Positions 1-8,685 of a stretch of 64,000 nt of DNA are shown here, in pieces (the first letter of the stretch is position 1; each line of letters opens with the position of its first letter). The stretch spans positions 6,256,001 through 6,320,000 of the forward strand of contig CP020563.1 of NCBI GenBank assembly GCA_002082585.1. Direction: 5' to 3'. Both the position numbers and the translations under genes were made by a program. The stretch comes from Kitasatospora albolonga (lineage in GTDB: Bacteria; Actinomycetota; Actinomycetes; Streptomycetales; Streptomycetaceae). Below the pieces are notes generated by a model that ran no database searches, was not told the origin of the DNA, and saw only the letters and a program-made list of their open reading frames with translations.

Positions 1-534
1 CACGCGGCGGCCACCGCCCGCATCGGCTCCTTCCTCGGCTACCGGGTCACCGTCTGCGACGCCCGCCCCGCCTTCGCCACCCGGGAACGCTTCCCGACGG
101 CCGACGAGGTGGTGTGCGCCTGGCCGCACGACTACCTGGAGGCGACCGATATCGATGCCCGTGCGGTCATCTGCGTCCTCACCCACGACCCGAAGTTCGA
201 CGTGCCCCTGCTGGTCGCCGCGCTGCGCACCCCGGCCGCGTACATCGGGGTCATGGGCAGCCGCCGCACCCACCACGACCGCCTCGCCCGGCTCCGTGAG
301 GCCGGAGTGGACGAGGCCCGCCTGACCCGCCTCGCCTCACCCGTGGGCCTCGACCTCGGAGCCCGTACGCCGGAGGAGACGGCGGTCTCCATCGCCGCCG
401 AGATCATCCAGCACCGATGGGGCGGGACGGGGCGGCCGCTGGGCGAGCTGACGGGGGCGATCCACCACCGCGCGACGGCCCCGGGCGGTCCATCTCCCGC
501 CACTCCGGCCGCAGAGCGGCCAGATTCGTGGTGA
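1..534 (+). CDS. XdhC/CoxI family protein, C-terminal part (5' truncated by window)
   Basis: The reading frame is open from base 1, so only the C-terminal ~177 residues are visible. They match the Rossmann-like C-terminal domain of XdhC/CoxI proteins, which help insert or sulfurate the molybdenum cofactor of xanthine dehydrogenase-type enzymes. Visible signatures are VICVLTHDPKFD, YIGVMGSRRTHHDR and SPVGLDLGARTPEETAVSI, followed by the family's usual near-terminal GAIHH. The ~25-residue Pro/Ala-rich tail after that is not typical. Its last 131 bases overlap the 3' end of the convergent MFS gene. The molybdenum hydroxylase it would serve lies outside the window. Confidence 0.85.
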   Translation, partial: HAAATARIGSFLGYRVTVCDARPAFATRERFPTADEVVCAWPHDYLEATDIDARAVICVLTHDPKFDVPLLVAALRTPAAYIGVMGSRRTHHDRLARLREAGVDEARLTRLASPVGLDLGARTPEETAVSIAAEIIQHRWGGTGRPLGELTGAIHHRATAPGGPSPATPAAERPDSW

Positions 535-1759
535 GGAAGTACGCGGCACCGCAGACGAGCAGGACGGGCCCGAGGCCGACAGCGGTCACCGCCGCCCCGG
601 CGATCAGCCCGCCGAGCGGGATACCGGACCAGGACAACGCGTCACCGAGCGCGCTGACCCGGCCCAGCATCCGGCGCGGCACCCGCTCGACGAGAACGGC
701 CCCCAGTACGGGGTTGACGAAACCGGCGCCGAACCCGCTGACCGCGAAGACGGCCACCACCGCCCCGAGCGGGGCGTCGAGGAAGAGGACCAGGAACCGG
801 GGGGCTCCGGCCAGCAGGAACCCGGCGAAGACCACCGTCCGCCGCCGCAGCCGGTGGGCGACCGCCGCGGCGATCAGGCTCCCGCCGACCGCCGCAGCCC
901 CCATCACGCTGCCCATCAGGCCGATCGCTGCCGGTCCGCTGCCGGTCTCCTTGGCCCAGACGGGCACGAGCACCGACGTGAACGCCGCGTCCAGCAGATT
1001 GGTGATGCCGATCACGACGATGACGGTGAGCAGCAGCGGATCGCGGCGCAGGAAGGTGAAGCCCTCGCCGAACCGCTGCCAGTAGCCCGGTTCCGGCGCC
1101 CCGTCGGGGGCCGCGTCCCGCGGAGGCGCTTCCCCGGCCGGGTGTCCCGTTCCGCGTGGCAGCGCGAGGCCGATGATCACCGAACCGAGGGCGAAACAGC
1201 CCGCGTTGACGGCGAGCGCGGCCAGGGGGCCGAGCAGCGCCACCAGGGACCCGCCGACCGCCAGCCCGACGGTGGAGGCGAGCCGTTCGGTCGCGCCGGA
1301 GAGACCGGTGGCCCGCTCCAGCGGCACCCGGCCCCGTTCGGCCGCCTCCGGAACCATCACCTCCTTCGCCAGGTCGCCGGGGCCCCGGGCCGCCCCGATC
1401 AGCGCGACCAGGACCAGCAGAAGGGGAAAGGAGAGCAGGTCCAGGGCGTGCAGCAGGGGAATCGAGGCGGCGGCTGTCGCGCTGGCCAGATCGGTGGTCC
1501 AGGAGATTGTCCGTGGGCCGGTCCGGTCCACCAGCGGTCCGGTGAACGCCTTGACCACCACGTAGGGCGTCATCTGGAAGAAGGCGACCAGCCCGGTCTG
1601 GGCGGCGCTGCCGGTCGTGACGAGGACGAACCAGGGCAGGGCCACCACGGAGATCCCCGTGCCGGTCAGCGACACCGCCATGGCCGCCAGCACCCCGGCC
1701 AGCGGCCGTAAGGACCGCCCGCCGGGTATCCCGCCGCCGCCCGGGGCACCGGCCGTCAC
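404..1759 (-). CDS. MFS transporter (drug-efflux type)
   Basis: A 451-residue major facilitator superfamily permease with about twelve hydrophobic segments and a central hydrophilic loop (around residues 195-220), resembling the EntS/tetracycline-type MFS_3 exporters. Substrate unknown; export of a toxic small molecule is the family inference. The GTG start at 1759 was chosen because it overlaps the upstream regulator's stop as GTGA. The frame stays open further upstream, but that stretch lies inside the regulator gene and has no family similarity. The last ~45 codons form a Pro/Ser/Ala-rich tail overlapping the convergent XdhC gene. Co-transcription with the ArsR-type gene suggests regulation by it. 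Confidence 0.88.
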   Translation of the reverse strand: MTAGAPGGGGIPGGRSLRPLAGVLAAMAVSLTGTGISVVALPWFVLVTTGSAAQTGLVAFFQMTPYVVVKAFTGPLVDRTGPRTISWTTDLASATAAASIPLLHALDLLSFPLLLVLVALIGAARGPGDLAKEVMVPEAAERGRVPLERATGLSGATERLASTVGLAVGGSLVALLGPLAALAVNAGCFALGSVIIGLALPRGTGHPAGEAPPRDAAPDGAPEPGYWQRFGEGFTFLRRDPLLLTVIVVIGITNLLDAAFTSVLVPVWAKETGSGPAAIGLMGSVMGAAAVGGSLIAAAVAHRLRRRTVVFAGFLLAGAPRFLVLFLDAPLGAVVAVFAVSGFGAGFVNPVLGAVLVERVPRRMLGRVSALGDALSWSGIPLGGLIAGAAVTAVGLGPVLLVCGAAYFLTTNLAALRPEWREMDRPGPSRGGGSPPSARPAAAPSRPIGAG

Positions 1760-2388
1760 GGCGTCTCCGTCTCTGCCGCGGGCGTGGCCGGCTCGGGCAG
1801 GACGTGGGTGATGATCCCGACCCGCTCGGCGCCCTCGGGGGCGCTCGCCGCCGCCTCGGGGGTGTCCCGCCGGTAGCGCGCCACCACCTCGGCCACCTCC
1901 CGGTACAGGGACGCGGTCTCCTCGGGCGTCAGCCGCAGGGCCCAGTCGCTCAGGTCGAAGGCGTTCCGCCAGACGCGGGGCATCGTCTGCAGCTCGTTCA
2001 GCGTCTGCTGGGTGCGCAGAGTGTAGATGGCGGCGACGGACTGCTGGTAGGCGAGGGCCGCCTCGGGCTCCCGCTCGGTCAGCTCCGGATCGTTGAACCA
2101 GATCGTCCGGTGCACTGAACGCCACCACCGCTCCCGCGCGTTGCCGCGTCCGGTGTCCTCCTCGACGAACCCGGCCGCGCCGAGCCGGCGGAGGTGGTAG
2201 CTGGCCGTACCGGAGTTCACGCCCAGCCGCTCCGCGAGGCGGGTGGCCGTCGACGGGCCGTGCTTCCGCAGCAGCCCGACCAGCTGTACGCGCACCGGAT
2301 GCGCCAGGGCACGCAGCCCCTTGGCATCCAGAACGACCGCGTCCTCTTCCACGGGCGGACCGTCCGGCCGCCCCGGTGTGTCTGTCAT
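1756..2388 (-). CDS. ArsR-family (HTH_20) transcriptional regulator
   Basis: A 210-residue protein with an N-terminal winged helix-turn-helix at about residues 20-85 (LRALAHPVRVQLVGLL, then TATRLAERLGVNSGTASYHLRRL and a wing ending in RWW). A C-terminal helical region of unknown function follows. The ATG at 2388 (MTDTPG) is preferred over an ATG 21 bases upstream because the latter would put the start inside the operator-like repeat. It is coupled by a GTGA overlap to the MFS gene, so it probably represses its own operon and releases it on sensing the exporter's substrate (inference). A conserved Cys metal site typical of ArsR itself is not visible. Confidence 0.87.
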   Translation of the reverse strand: MTDTPGRPDGPPVEEDAVVLDAKGLRALAHPVRVQLVGLLRKHGPSTATRLAERLGVNSGTASYHLRRLGAAGFVEEDTGRGNARERWWRSVHRTIWFNDPELTEREPEAALAYQQSVAAIYTLRTQQTLNELQTMPRVWRNAFDLSDWALRLTPEETASLYREVAEVVARYRRDTPEAAASAPEGAERVGIITHVLPEPATPAAETETP

Positions 2389-2404
2389 ACGGCACACCGT
2401 AGAC

Positions 2405-2464
2405 CGCAAAGAGTTCTTCGCAAAGAGTTGTTTGCGAAGAACTCTTTGCGAAGGACTCTTTGCG
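2405..2464. promoter_or_regulatory. Four-half-site operator upstream of the ArsR/MFS operon
   Basis: A perfect 20-bp inverted repeat (2405-2424 and 2431-2450, 6-bp spacer) sits just upstream of the regulator start. It consists of the half-site CGCAAAGAGTT at 2405 and 2419 and its reverse complement at 2440-2450 and 2454-2464 (last copy one mismatch), with 14-bp spacing inside each pair. This is the geometry of two overlapping dyads. The most likely role is the autoregulatory operator; a secondary role as terminator for the ABC operon ending at 2502 cannot be excluded. Confidence 0.75.
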
Positions 2465-2501
2465 GTTCAGGGTGGGAGGGCTTACGTGGATTTACGCGGG
2501 T

Positions 2502-3509
2502 TTACGTCCCCGCGCCGCACGCCGTCGCCCAGTGGCACGCCACCTGGGTGTCCGCCCCGCCGTTCAGCACCGGCAGCTCCACCGTGCGGCACGCCTCCGC
2601 CACCCCCGCCCGCTCCGCCTCGCCGGAGGCCAGCACCTGGCAGCGGACATGGAAGCGGCAGCCGGAGGGGACCTTCGAGGGGTCCGGCGGCTCGCCGCTC
2701 AGGACCACCGGTTCGCCCTCAGCCTCCGGGAGGACCGACAACAGGGCCTGGGTGTACGGGTGCTGAGGGGCCGTGAGCAGCTGCTCGACCGGGCCCGTCT
2801 CGACGATCCGCCCGAGGTACATCACCGCCACCCGGTCCGCGATGTTCCACGCGAGCCCCAGGTCATGGGTGACGACCAGCGCCGAGAGGCCCAGTTCGTC
2901 GCGGAGGCGCAGCAGAAGGGCCAGGATCTCGCCCCGTACCGAGGCGTCCAGCGACGCCACCGGCTCGTCCGCCACGATCAGTTCCGGCTCCAGCACCAGC
3001 GCCCCGGCGATCACCACACGCTGGCGCTGACCGCCTGACAGCTCGTGCGGGTAGCGCAGGAAGAACCGCTCGGGCGGCCGCAGCCCGGCCCGGGAGAGGG
3101 CTTCGGAGACGGCAGCCCGCTCGTCGCCCGCGTACCCGTGGATGCGCAGCCCCTCCGCCACCGCTTCGTACACCGTGTGGCGCGGGTTGAGCGAGCCGCT
3201 GGGGTCCTGGAGCACCAGTTGCACGCGTTTCCGGTACGCCTTGAGCGCCCGGCCCGCGTAGTCCAGCGGGGCCCCGCCGAAGGTGACCCGGCCCGCGGTC
3301 GGCGGGACCAGGCCGAGCAGCGAACGGGCCAGCGTCGTCTTGCCGCACCCCGACTCCCCGACCAGCGCGACGATCTCGCCGGGGCCGATGTCGAGGTCGA
3401 CGCCGTCGACCGCGCGGGCGGTGGCGGCCCCGCGCCTGCCGGGGAAGGCGACCTTCAGGTCCTCGGCGCTGAGAAGGGGCGTGGTGCCGACGAGAGGGGC
3501 CGTACTCAT
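2502..3509 (-). CDS. Peptide ABC transporter ATPase (OppF/DppF type)
   Basis: A 335-residue ATP-binding subunit of a peptide/nickel-type ABC importer. Walker [10 protein letters not shown], signature LSGGQRQRV, Walker B ELIVADEP and switch His in VVTHD are all present. The C terminus has the oligopeptide-transporter extension with cysteines (CRFHVRC). It starts at the ATG at 3509, overlapping the previous ATPase's stop as ATGA; an upstream in-frame extension was rejected. It is the last gene of the five-gene leftward operon and acts with the other ATPase at the cytoplasmic face. Confidence 0.93.
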   Translation of the reverse strand: MSTAPLVGTTPLLSAEDLKVAFPGRRGAATARAVDGVDLDIGPGEIVALVGESGCGKTTLARSLLGLVPPTAGRVTFGGAPLDYAGRALKAYRKRVQLVLQDPSGSLNPRHTVYEAVAEGLRIHGYAGDERAAVSEALSRAGLRPPERFFLRYPHELSGGQRQRVVIAGALVLEPELIVADEPVASLDASVRGEILALLLRLRDELGLSALVVTHDLGLAWNIADRVAVMYLGRIVETGPVEQLLTAPQHPYTQALLSVLPEAEGEPVVLSGEPPDPSKVPSGCRFHVRCQVLASGEAERAGVAEACRTVELPVLNGGADTQVACHWATACGAGT

Positions 3510-4552
3510 GGCGTACTCCTTGAATCGTGGGCGTCCACCAGCACGCACGCCGCCAGCCGCTCGCCCCCGGCCGCCCGCAGCTCCTGGTCCTCCGTGGCGC
3601 AGGAGTCCAGGGCCACCGGGCAGCGCGGATGGAACGTGCAGCCGCCCGGCAGCGCCGCCGGGTCCGGCGGGTCGCCCGGCAGACCGCGCGGCGCGCGCCG
3701 GGAGGCCAGGTCCCCGATCCTCGGGAAGGCGGCGGAGAGCGCCCGGCCGTACGGGTGGCGGGCCTCCGCGTACACCTGCCGGGCCGGGCCCTCCTCGACG
3801 ACCCGGCCCGCGTACATCACCGAGAGCCGGTCGCAGGTGTCCGCCAGCACCGCCAGGTCATGGCTGATCATGATGAGCCCCACGTCCTGGTCGGCCACCA
3901 GCTGCTCGATCAGCCGCAGGATCTGGGCCTGGATCATCACGTCCAGGGCCGTCGTCGGCTCGTCCGCGATGATCAGGCGTGGGTCGCAGGCCAGCGCCAT
4001 CGCGATCATCACGCGCTGGCGCTGGCCGCCCGACAGCTCGTGAGGGTACGCCTGCGCGCGGGCGGCGGGCAGGCCGACCTGCTCCAGCAGTTCCCCGGCG
4101 CGCTTGCGGGCGGCGGCCGGGGTGGCCTTGGCGTTGTGCAGCAGGATCGGTTCCGCGATCTGGTCCCCGACCCGGTGCACCGCGTTCAGCGAGTGCATCG
4201 CGCCCTGGAAGACGATCGACGCGCCCGCCCAGCGGACCGCCCGCAGCCGCCCCCACTTCATGGTGAGGATGTCCTCGCCGTCGAGCAGGATCTCCCCGGT
4301 GAGCTTCGCCGAGGCGGGGAGGAGGCGGAGCAGCGCGAGGGCCAGCGTGGACTTTCCGCAGCCGGACTCCCCGGCGATGCCGAGCTTCTGCCCGGCCTCG
4401 ACCCGGAGGTCGACGCCCCGTACGGCCGGGACGGTGCCTCCGTACGTGACGGTCAGGTTCCGCACCTCCAGCAGCGGCGGGTCGCCGACGGGCTTGGAGA
4501 GGCCGGGCGACGCGGACGGCTCCGGGCCGGTCGTGGTGGTCGTGGCGGTCAA
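3506..4552 (-). CDS. Peptide ABC transporter ATPase (OppD/DppD type)
   Basis: A 348-residue ABC ATPase with Walker [10 protein letters not shown], signature LSGGQRQRV, Walker [15 protein letters not shown] and the C-terminal oligo_HPY-type region (GCTFHPRCP). Start selection: no ATG or GTG fits, but a TTG at 4552 overlaps the permease stop as TTGA, matching the coupling seen through the operon. The first ~35 residues (Thr- and Pro-rich) precede the ABC domain, which begins near [11 protein letters not shown]. It pairs with the downstream ATPase to power peptide uptake. Confidence 0.9.
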   Translation of the reverse strand: MTATTTTTGPEPSASPGLSKPVGDPPLLEVRNLTVTYGGTVPAVRGVDLRVEAGQKLGIAGESGCGKSTLALALLRLLPASAKLTGEILLDGEDILTMKWGRLRAVRWAGASIVFQGAMHSLNAVHRVGDQIAEPILLHNAKATPAAARKRAGELLEQVGLPAARAQAYPHELSGGQRQRVMIAMALACDPRLIIADEPTTALDVMIQAQILRLIEQLVADQDVGLIMISHDLAVLADTCDRLSVMYAGRVVEEGPARQVYAEARHPYGRALSAAFPRIGDLASRRAPRGLPGDPPDPAALPGGCTFHPRCPVALDSCATEDQELRAAGGERLAACVLVDAHDSRSTP

Positions 4553-5520
4553 CGGGACACCCCCAGCTTCGGGTTGAGCACGGACTCGATGGCCCGGCCG
4601 CAGAGCGTGAAGGCGAGCGCGACCACGGCGATGGCGAGTCCGGGCGGGGCGAGGTACCACCAGTTGCCGGAGCTGACCGCCCCCGCCTCCCGGGCGTCCT
4701 GGAGCAGCCCGCCCCAGGAGACGACCGTCGGATCGCTGAGCCCGAGGAAGGCGAGGGTGGCCTCGGTGAGGATGGCGGTGGAGATCACCAGCGTGGTCTG
4801 CGCGAGCACCAGCGGCATCACGTTCGGCAGGACATGACGGGACATGATGTGCCGGTGTCCGCCGCCGAGCGCCCGCGAGCGTTCGATGTACGGGCGGGAC
4901 TCCACGGACAGCGTCTGCGCCCGGACCAGCCGGGCGGTGGTCGGCCAGGTCGTCACGCCGATCGCGAGGATCGTCGTCCAGATCGACCGGGAGAGGACCG
5001 TGGCCAGGGCGATGGCCAGGACGAGGGTCGGCATCACCAGGAACCAGTCGGTGATCCGCATGACGACGGTGGCGTACCAGCCCTTGAAGTGGCCCGCGGT
5101 GATCCCGATCAGGGTGCCGATCGCCACGGAGAGAAAGGCGGCGAGGAGGCCGACCGTCAGCGACACCCGCGTGCCCCAGAGCATCAGGGCGAGCAGACTG
5201 CGGCCGAACTGGTCCGTTCCGAGAGGGAATTGGCCGCTGGGTCCCTCCATGGGGCCGCCCGGCGCATCGGTCACGCTCTTGGAGTCGGCCCCCACCAGGA
5301 GCGGGGCGGCCAGCGCCAGCAGGGCGATGACCACGAGCACGCCGAGGCCGACGAGACCGGCGCGGTGGGTGCGGTACTGCTGCCAGAAGCGGAGCGCGGC
5401 CTGCCTGCGCCGGGCCCGGGTGAGGGCGCGGGGGCTGTCCTGCCGGGCGGTTTCAGGTGCGGCGGAGGGCTTCTCCAGGGGGTCCGGGGGCCCCGAGGGT
5501 TTCTCCATGGACGTCGTCAT
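4549..5520 (-). CDS. Peptide ABC transporter permease (DppC type)
   Basis: A 323-residue inner-membrane subunit. A Pro-rich cytoplasmic N terminus of ~45 residues is followed by the OppC_N segment, the FPLGTDQFGRSLLALMLWGTR motif region and about six transmembrane helices. The EAA loop (RSRALGGGHRHIMSRHVLPNVMP) contacts the ATPases. It starts at the ATG at 5520, overlapping the DppB-type stop as ATGA. It forms a heterodimeric pore with the upstream permease. Confidence 0.92.
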   Translation of the reverse strand: MTTSMEKPSGPPDPLEKPSAAPETARQDSPRALTRARRRQAALRFWQQYRTHRAGLVGLGVLVVIALLALAAPLLVGADSKSVTDAPGGPMEGPSGQFPLGTDQFGRSLLALMLWGTRVSLTVGLLAAFLSVAIGTLIGITAGHFKGWYATVVMRITDWFLVMPTLVLAIALATVLSRSIWTTILAIGVTTWPTTARLVRAQTLSVESRPYIERSRALGGGHRHIMSRHVLPNVMPLVLAQTTLVISTAILTEATLAFLGLSDPTVVSWGGLLQDAREAGAVSSGNWWYLAPPGLAIAVVALAFTLCGRAIESVLNPKLGVSR

Positions 5521-6608
5521 CGGCCCACCCGGGGATCGAGCAGCGGATAGATCACATCGGCGAGCGTGTTCATCAGGATCACCGCGGAGGCGAACACGAA
5601 GAACAGCGCCTGCACCAGCGGCAGGTCGGGCACGCTCAGCGCCTGGTAGAAGAGGCCGCCGAGCCCCGGCCAGGAGAACACCGTCTCCACCAGGATCGCC
5701 CCCGCCACCGTCGTACCGAGGTTCACGAAGAGCAGCGTCACCGTCGGCAGCATCGCGTTCGGCACGGCGTGCTTCCGGCGTACGAGGTCGTCCCGCAGCC
5801 CCTTGGCGCGGGCCGTGGTCAGGTAGTCGCTGCCCATCTCGTCCAGCAGCGAGGAGCGCATCACCAGCAACGTGCGCGCGTACTCCACCGCGACCAGCGT
5901 GATGACGGGCAGCACCATGTGGTGGGCGATGTCGAGGACGCGGTCGAAACCGGTGGTCGAGCCGGACTCCATGCCCCCGGTCGGGAAGAGCCCCGGGACC
6001 GGGCCGATGCCGACCGACAGGGTGATGATGAGGAGCAGACCGAGCCAGAACGAGGGCACCGAGTACAGCGTCAGGGCGAACGCGGTGTTGGCCCGGTCCC
6101 CGCTGGAGCCGTTGCGCCAGGCGGAGCGGGCGCCCAGCCAGATGCCCAGCAGGGTGTAGAGGACGAAGGCGGTGCCGGTCAGCAGCAGGGTGGCGGGCAG
6201 CGCCTCGGAGATCTTGTCCATGACGGGCGCCCGGAACTGGTACGACGTACCGAAGTCGCCGGTCAGGGCCTTGCCGCAGTACTGGGTGAACTGCTGCCAC
6301 AGCGGCAGGTCGAGCCCGAACTCGCGGCGCATCGACGCGATCTGTTCGGCCGACACCTGACGGCCGCCGGTCATCTGCTTGACCGGGTCGCCGGGGATCA
6401 GCCGGAAGAGGAAGAAGCTGGTGACGAGGACGGCGAAGAGGGAGACGGCGGCCCCGGCCAGCTTGCCCGCCGCGTAGCGGAGGTAGGCGGCCGTGGAGCG
6501 GGAGCGCGGGGAGCGGCCCGGCGGCCCGGCCGGAGCCGGGCCGCCGGATGCGGTGCTCTCCACGCCCGCCGCGCCCTTGACCAGCGCGGGAGTGCTTTCT
6601 GAGCTCAT
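5517..6608 (-). CDS. Peptide ABC transporter permease (DppB type)
   Basis: A 363-residue permease with an N-terminal ~30-residue Pro/Ser-rich extension and six predicted membrane segments. It has the DppB-family sequences FFLFRLIPGDPV, a periplasmic loop, and the EAA loop (TTARAKGLRDDLVRRKHAVPNAMLP). The ATG at 6608 lies 3 bases after the stop of the binding-protein gene. Its own stop overlaps the next permease start. Confidence 0.93.
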   Translation of the reverse strand: MSSESTPALVKGAAGVESTASGGPAPAGPPGRSPRSRSTAAYLRYAAGKLAGAAVSLFAVLVTSFFLFRLIPGDPVKQMTGGRQVSAEQIASMRREFGLDLPLWQQFTQYCGKALTGDFGTSYQFRAPVMDKISEALPATLLLTGTAFVLYTLLGIWLGARSAWRNGSSGDRANTAFALTLYSVPSFWLGLLLIITLSVGIGPVPGLFPTGGMESGSTTGFDRVLDIAHHMVLPVITLVAVEYARTLLVMRSSLLDEMGSDYLTTARAKGLRDDLVRRKHAVPNAMLPTVTLLFVNLGTTVAGAILVETVFSWPGLGGLFYQALSVPDLPLVQALFFVFASAVILMNTLADVIYPLLDPRVGR

Positions 6609-6611
6609 GGA

Positions 6612-8489
6612 CTATTCACGGTCTTCCGCGGTGGAGCGGCGACGCATGGCGAACAGCAGTCCGCCACCGGCGAGGACGACGACGGCGATCCCGACCCCGA
6701 CGAGCACCCCGGTGGAGGAGCCACCGGAGCCGGAGGAACCGGAGGTGGGTGCTCCGGCGGCCGGGACCGCCGACCACCAGCTCCAGTAGCCGTCCTGGCC
6801 GTAGATGTTGCCCGCGGCCGACGGCATGGTGGTGATGGACTCGATGTGGTCGGTGCGGTATGCCTCGACGGCATTCGGGTACGCCATGACGTTCATGTAC
6901 CCGGTGTCGTACAGCCGCGACTCCAGTTGCCGGACAAGATCCGCCCGCTTGGCGGGGTCGTACTCGGCCAGTTGCTTCTTGTAGAGCTCGTCGTACTGCT
7001 TGTCGCAGATGAAGTTGTCGGTCGTGGCCGACTCCTTCGCCTTGGCCGGCAGCGCGGCACAGGTGTGGATGGAGAGGACGAAGTCGGGGTCGGGGTTGAC
7101 GGACCAGCCGTCGAAGGCGAGGTCGTACTCACCCGCGTACCAGGGGTCGGAAACGTTGTCGAGGCAGTCGACCTTCAGCCCGATGCCCAGATCGCCCCAC
7201 CACTCCTGGAGGTACTTGCCGATCGCCTTGTCGTTGGGGTCGGTGGCATGGCAGAGGATGCGGTAGTCGAGCGGCTTGCCGTCCTTGCCGACGCGCTTGC
7301 CCGCGCTGTTCTTCCGGTACCCGGCCTCGTCCAGCAGGGCGGCGGCCGCCGCCGGGTCGTAGCTGAGCTTCTGCTCGGCCGACGGCTTCCAGAAGTAGTC
7401 CGAGAAGCGCGGCGGGATGTACCCCTCGCCCTCGACGGCGTGCCCCTGGAACACCTTGTCGATGATCGTCTTCCGGTCGACGGCCCTGAACAGCGCGTGC
7501 CGCACCTTCTGGTCCAGCAGCGACGGGTGGCCGTCACCGAACTCCGTGCCGTCCTTGGTACGGGCTCCGGGGTTGACGGCGAGCGCGAAGAAGCGCCGCC
7601 CCGGGGCGTCGTTCACCGTGATGTCCGGCACGGTCTTCAGCGAGGCGGACTGGGCCGGGGTCAGGCTGGGGCTGCCCGCGACGAAGGAGACCTCGCCCTT
7701 GCGCAGGGCGGCCACGGCCGCGTCCTGGTCCTTGTAGTAGCGGAAGACCAGCTCGTCGAACTTGGGCGAGCCGCGCCAGAAGTCCTTGTTGGCCTTGAGC
7801 TTCACATAGCTGTCGACCTTGTAGTCCGTCAGGATGAACGGACCGTTCCCCACGATGGGGAAGTCCTTGTCGTTGTTGAACTTGGTGAAGTCACCGACCT
7901 TCTCCCAGATGTGCTTCGGGACGATCGGCACGTCCAGCGCGGCCATCGTGGCCTGCGGCTCCTTGAGCTTGATGACCAGCTTGTCCTTGCTCGGAGCCGT
8001 CACCTCCTCGAAGTTGCCGACGAAGCTGCCGTTGGAGGTGGCCGCCCCCTCGTCGGTCATCATCTTGGTGAACGTCCAGGCCGCGTCCTCGGCGGTGGCC
8101 TGCTTCCCGTCCGACCACTTCGAGTCCTGCCGGATCGTGTACGTCCACGTCAGCTTGTCCTCGGACGGCTCCCACTCGGTGGCGAACCCCGGGATCGCCC
8201 GGCTGTCCTTGGCGTCGTAGTTGGTCAGGTAGTCGTACATGAGCCGGTGGATGCTCGTGCTCAGCAGCCGCTGCGCGAGGAACGGGCTCAGCGAGTCGAC
8301 ACTCTGAGCGACGGCGACCGTGAGCGTCGTCCGCCCGCCGTCGGCGCGGGCCTCGGAGGGCGCGGGCGCGAGCGGGTTGCCCGGGACGACGGAACCGGCG
8401 GTGAGCGCCAGGGCGGCCGCGCCCGAGGCGAGCAGGGTACGCAGACGCCTGCCGGGCCGGGGGGTGCGGGAGGGAACTCTTGTGACCAT
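6612..8489 (-). CDS. Peptide ABC transporter substrate-binding protein with C-terminal membrane anchor
   Basis: A 625-residue SBP_bac_5 family protein (ALRKGEVSFVAGSP, KVRHALFRAVDRKTI and Asp-rich loops typical of oligopeptide binders). The N terminus has a basic Sec signal (RRLRTLLASGAAALALTAG) with no lipobox Cys. Instead there is a Gly/Ser linker and a C-terminal transmembrane helix (VLVGVGIAVVVLAGGGLLFAM) followed by RRR, so it seems anchored at its C terminus rather than as a lipoprotein. It is the first gene of the operon; the ATG at 8489 follows a modest GAGG Shine-Dalgarno. Confidence 0.9.
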   Translation of the reverse strand: MVTRVPSRTPRPGRRLRTLLASGAAALALTAGSVVPGNPLAPAPSEARADGGRTTLTVAVAQSVDSLSPFLAQRLLSTSIHRLMYDYLTNYDAKDSRAIPGFATEWEPSEDKLTWTYTIRQDSKWSDGKQATAEDAAWTFTKMMTDEGAATSNGSFVGNFEEVTAPSKDKLVIKLKEPQATMAALDVPIVPKHIWEKVGDFTKFNNDKDFPIVGNGPFILTDYKVDSYVKLKANKDFWRGSPKFDELVFRYYKDQDAAVAALRKGEVSFVAGSPSLTPAQSASLKTVPDITVNDAPGRRFFALAVNPGARTKDGTEFGDGHPSLLDQKVRHALFRAVDRKTIIDKVFQGHAVEGEGYIPPRFSDYFWKPSAEQKLSYDPAAAAALLDEAGYRKNSAGKRVGKDGKPLDYRILCHATDPNDKAIGKYLQEWWGDLGIGLKVDCLDNVSDPWYAGEYDLAFDGWSVNPDPDFVLSIHTCAALPAKAKESATTDNFICDKQYDELYKKQLAEYDPAKRADLVRQLESRLYDTGYMNVMAYPNAVEAYRTDHIESITTMPSAAGNIYGQDGYWSWWSAVPAAGAPTSGSSGSGGSSTGVLVGVGIAVVVLAGGGLLFAMRRRSTAEDRE

Positions 8490-8630
8490 GGACGGGGACC
8501 TCGCGTCATCACTCGCTCGAGAAGGCGGGTTGATCTCTGGTTCGCCAGTTGGTGAAGCGAAGGTCTATCAGCGGTCGCGGGGCTCGTCAACGGTCCGTCA
8601 AACAGCGTGTGGGCTGCGGAAACAGCCGGA

Positions 8631-8662
8631 AGGGCCCGTACCGCGCGAGCGGTACGGGCCCT
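8631..8662. terminator. Strong hairpin terminator downstream of the MinD-like gene
   Basis: A perfect 14-bp stem (arms 8631-8644 and 8649-8662, loop GCGA) lies 24 bases past the stop of the leftward MinD/ParA-like gene and upstream of the ABC operon. No long T tract follows, as is common in Streptomyces. Confidence 0.75.
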
Positions 8663-8685
8663 CATTGGTCTACACCTCTAACGCC

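Noticed and set aside
1760..2395. N-terminal extension of the MFS gene to 663 residues
   Set aside because: It lies within the ArsR gene and reads Arg/Gly/Ala-rich non-family sequence; the GTGA overlap start fits better.
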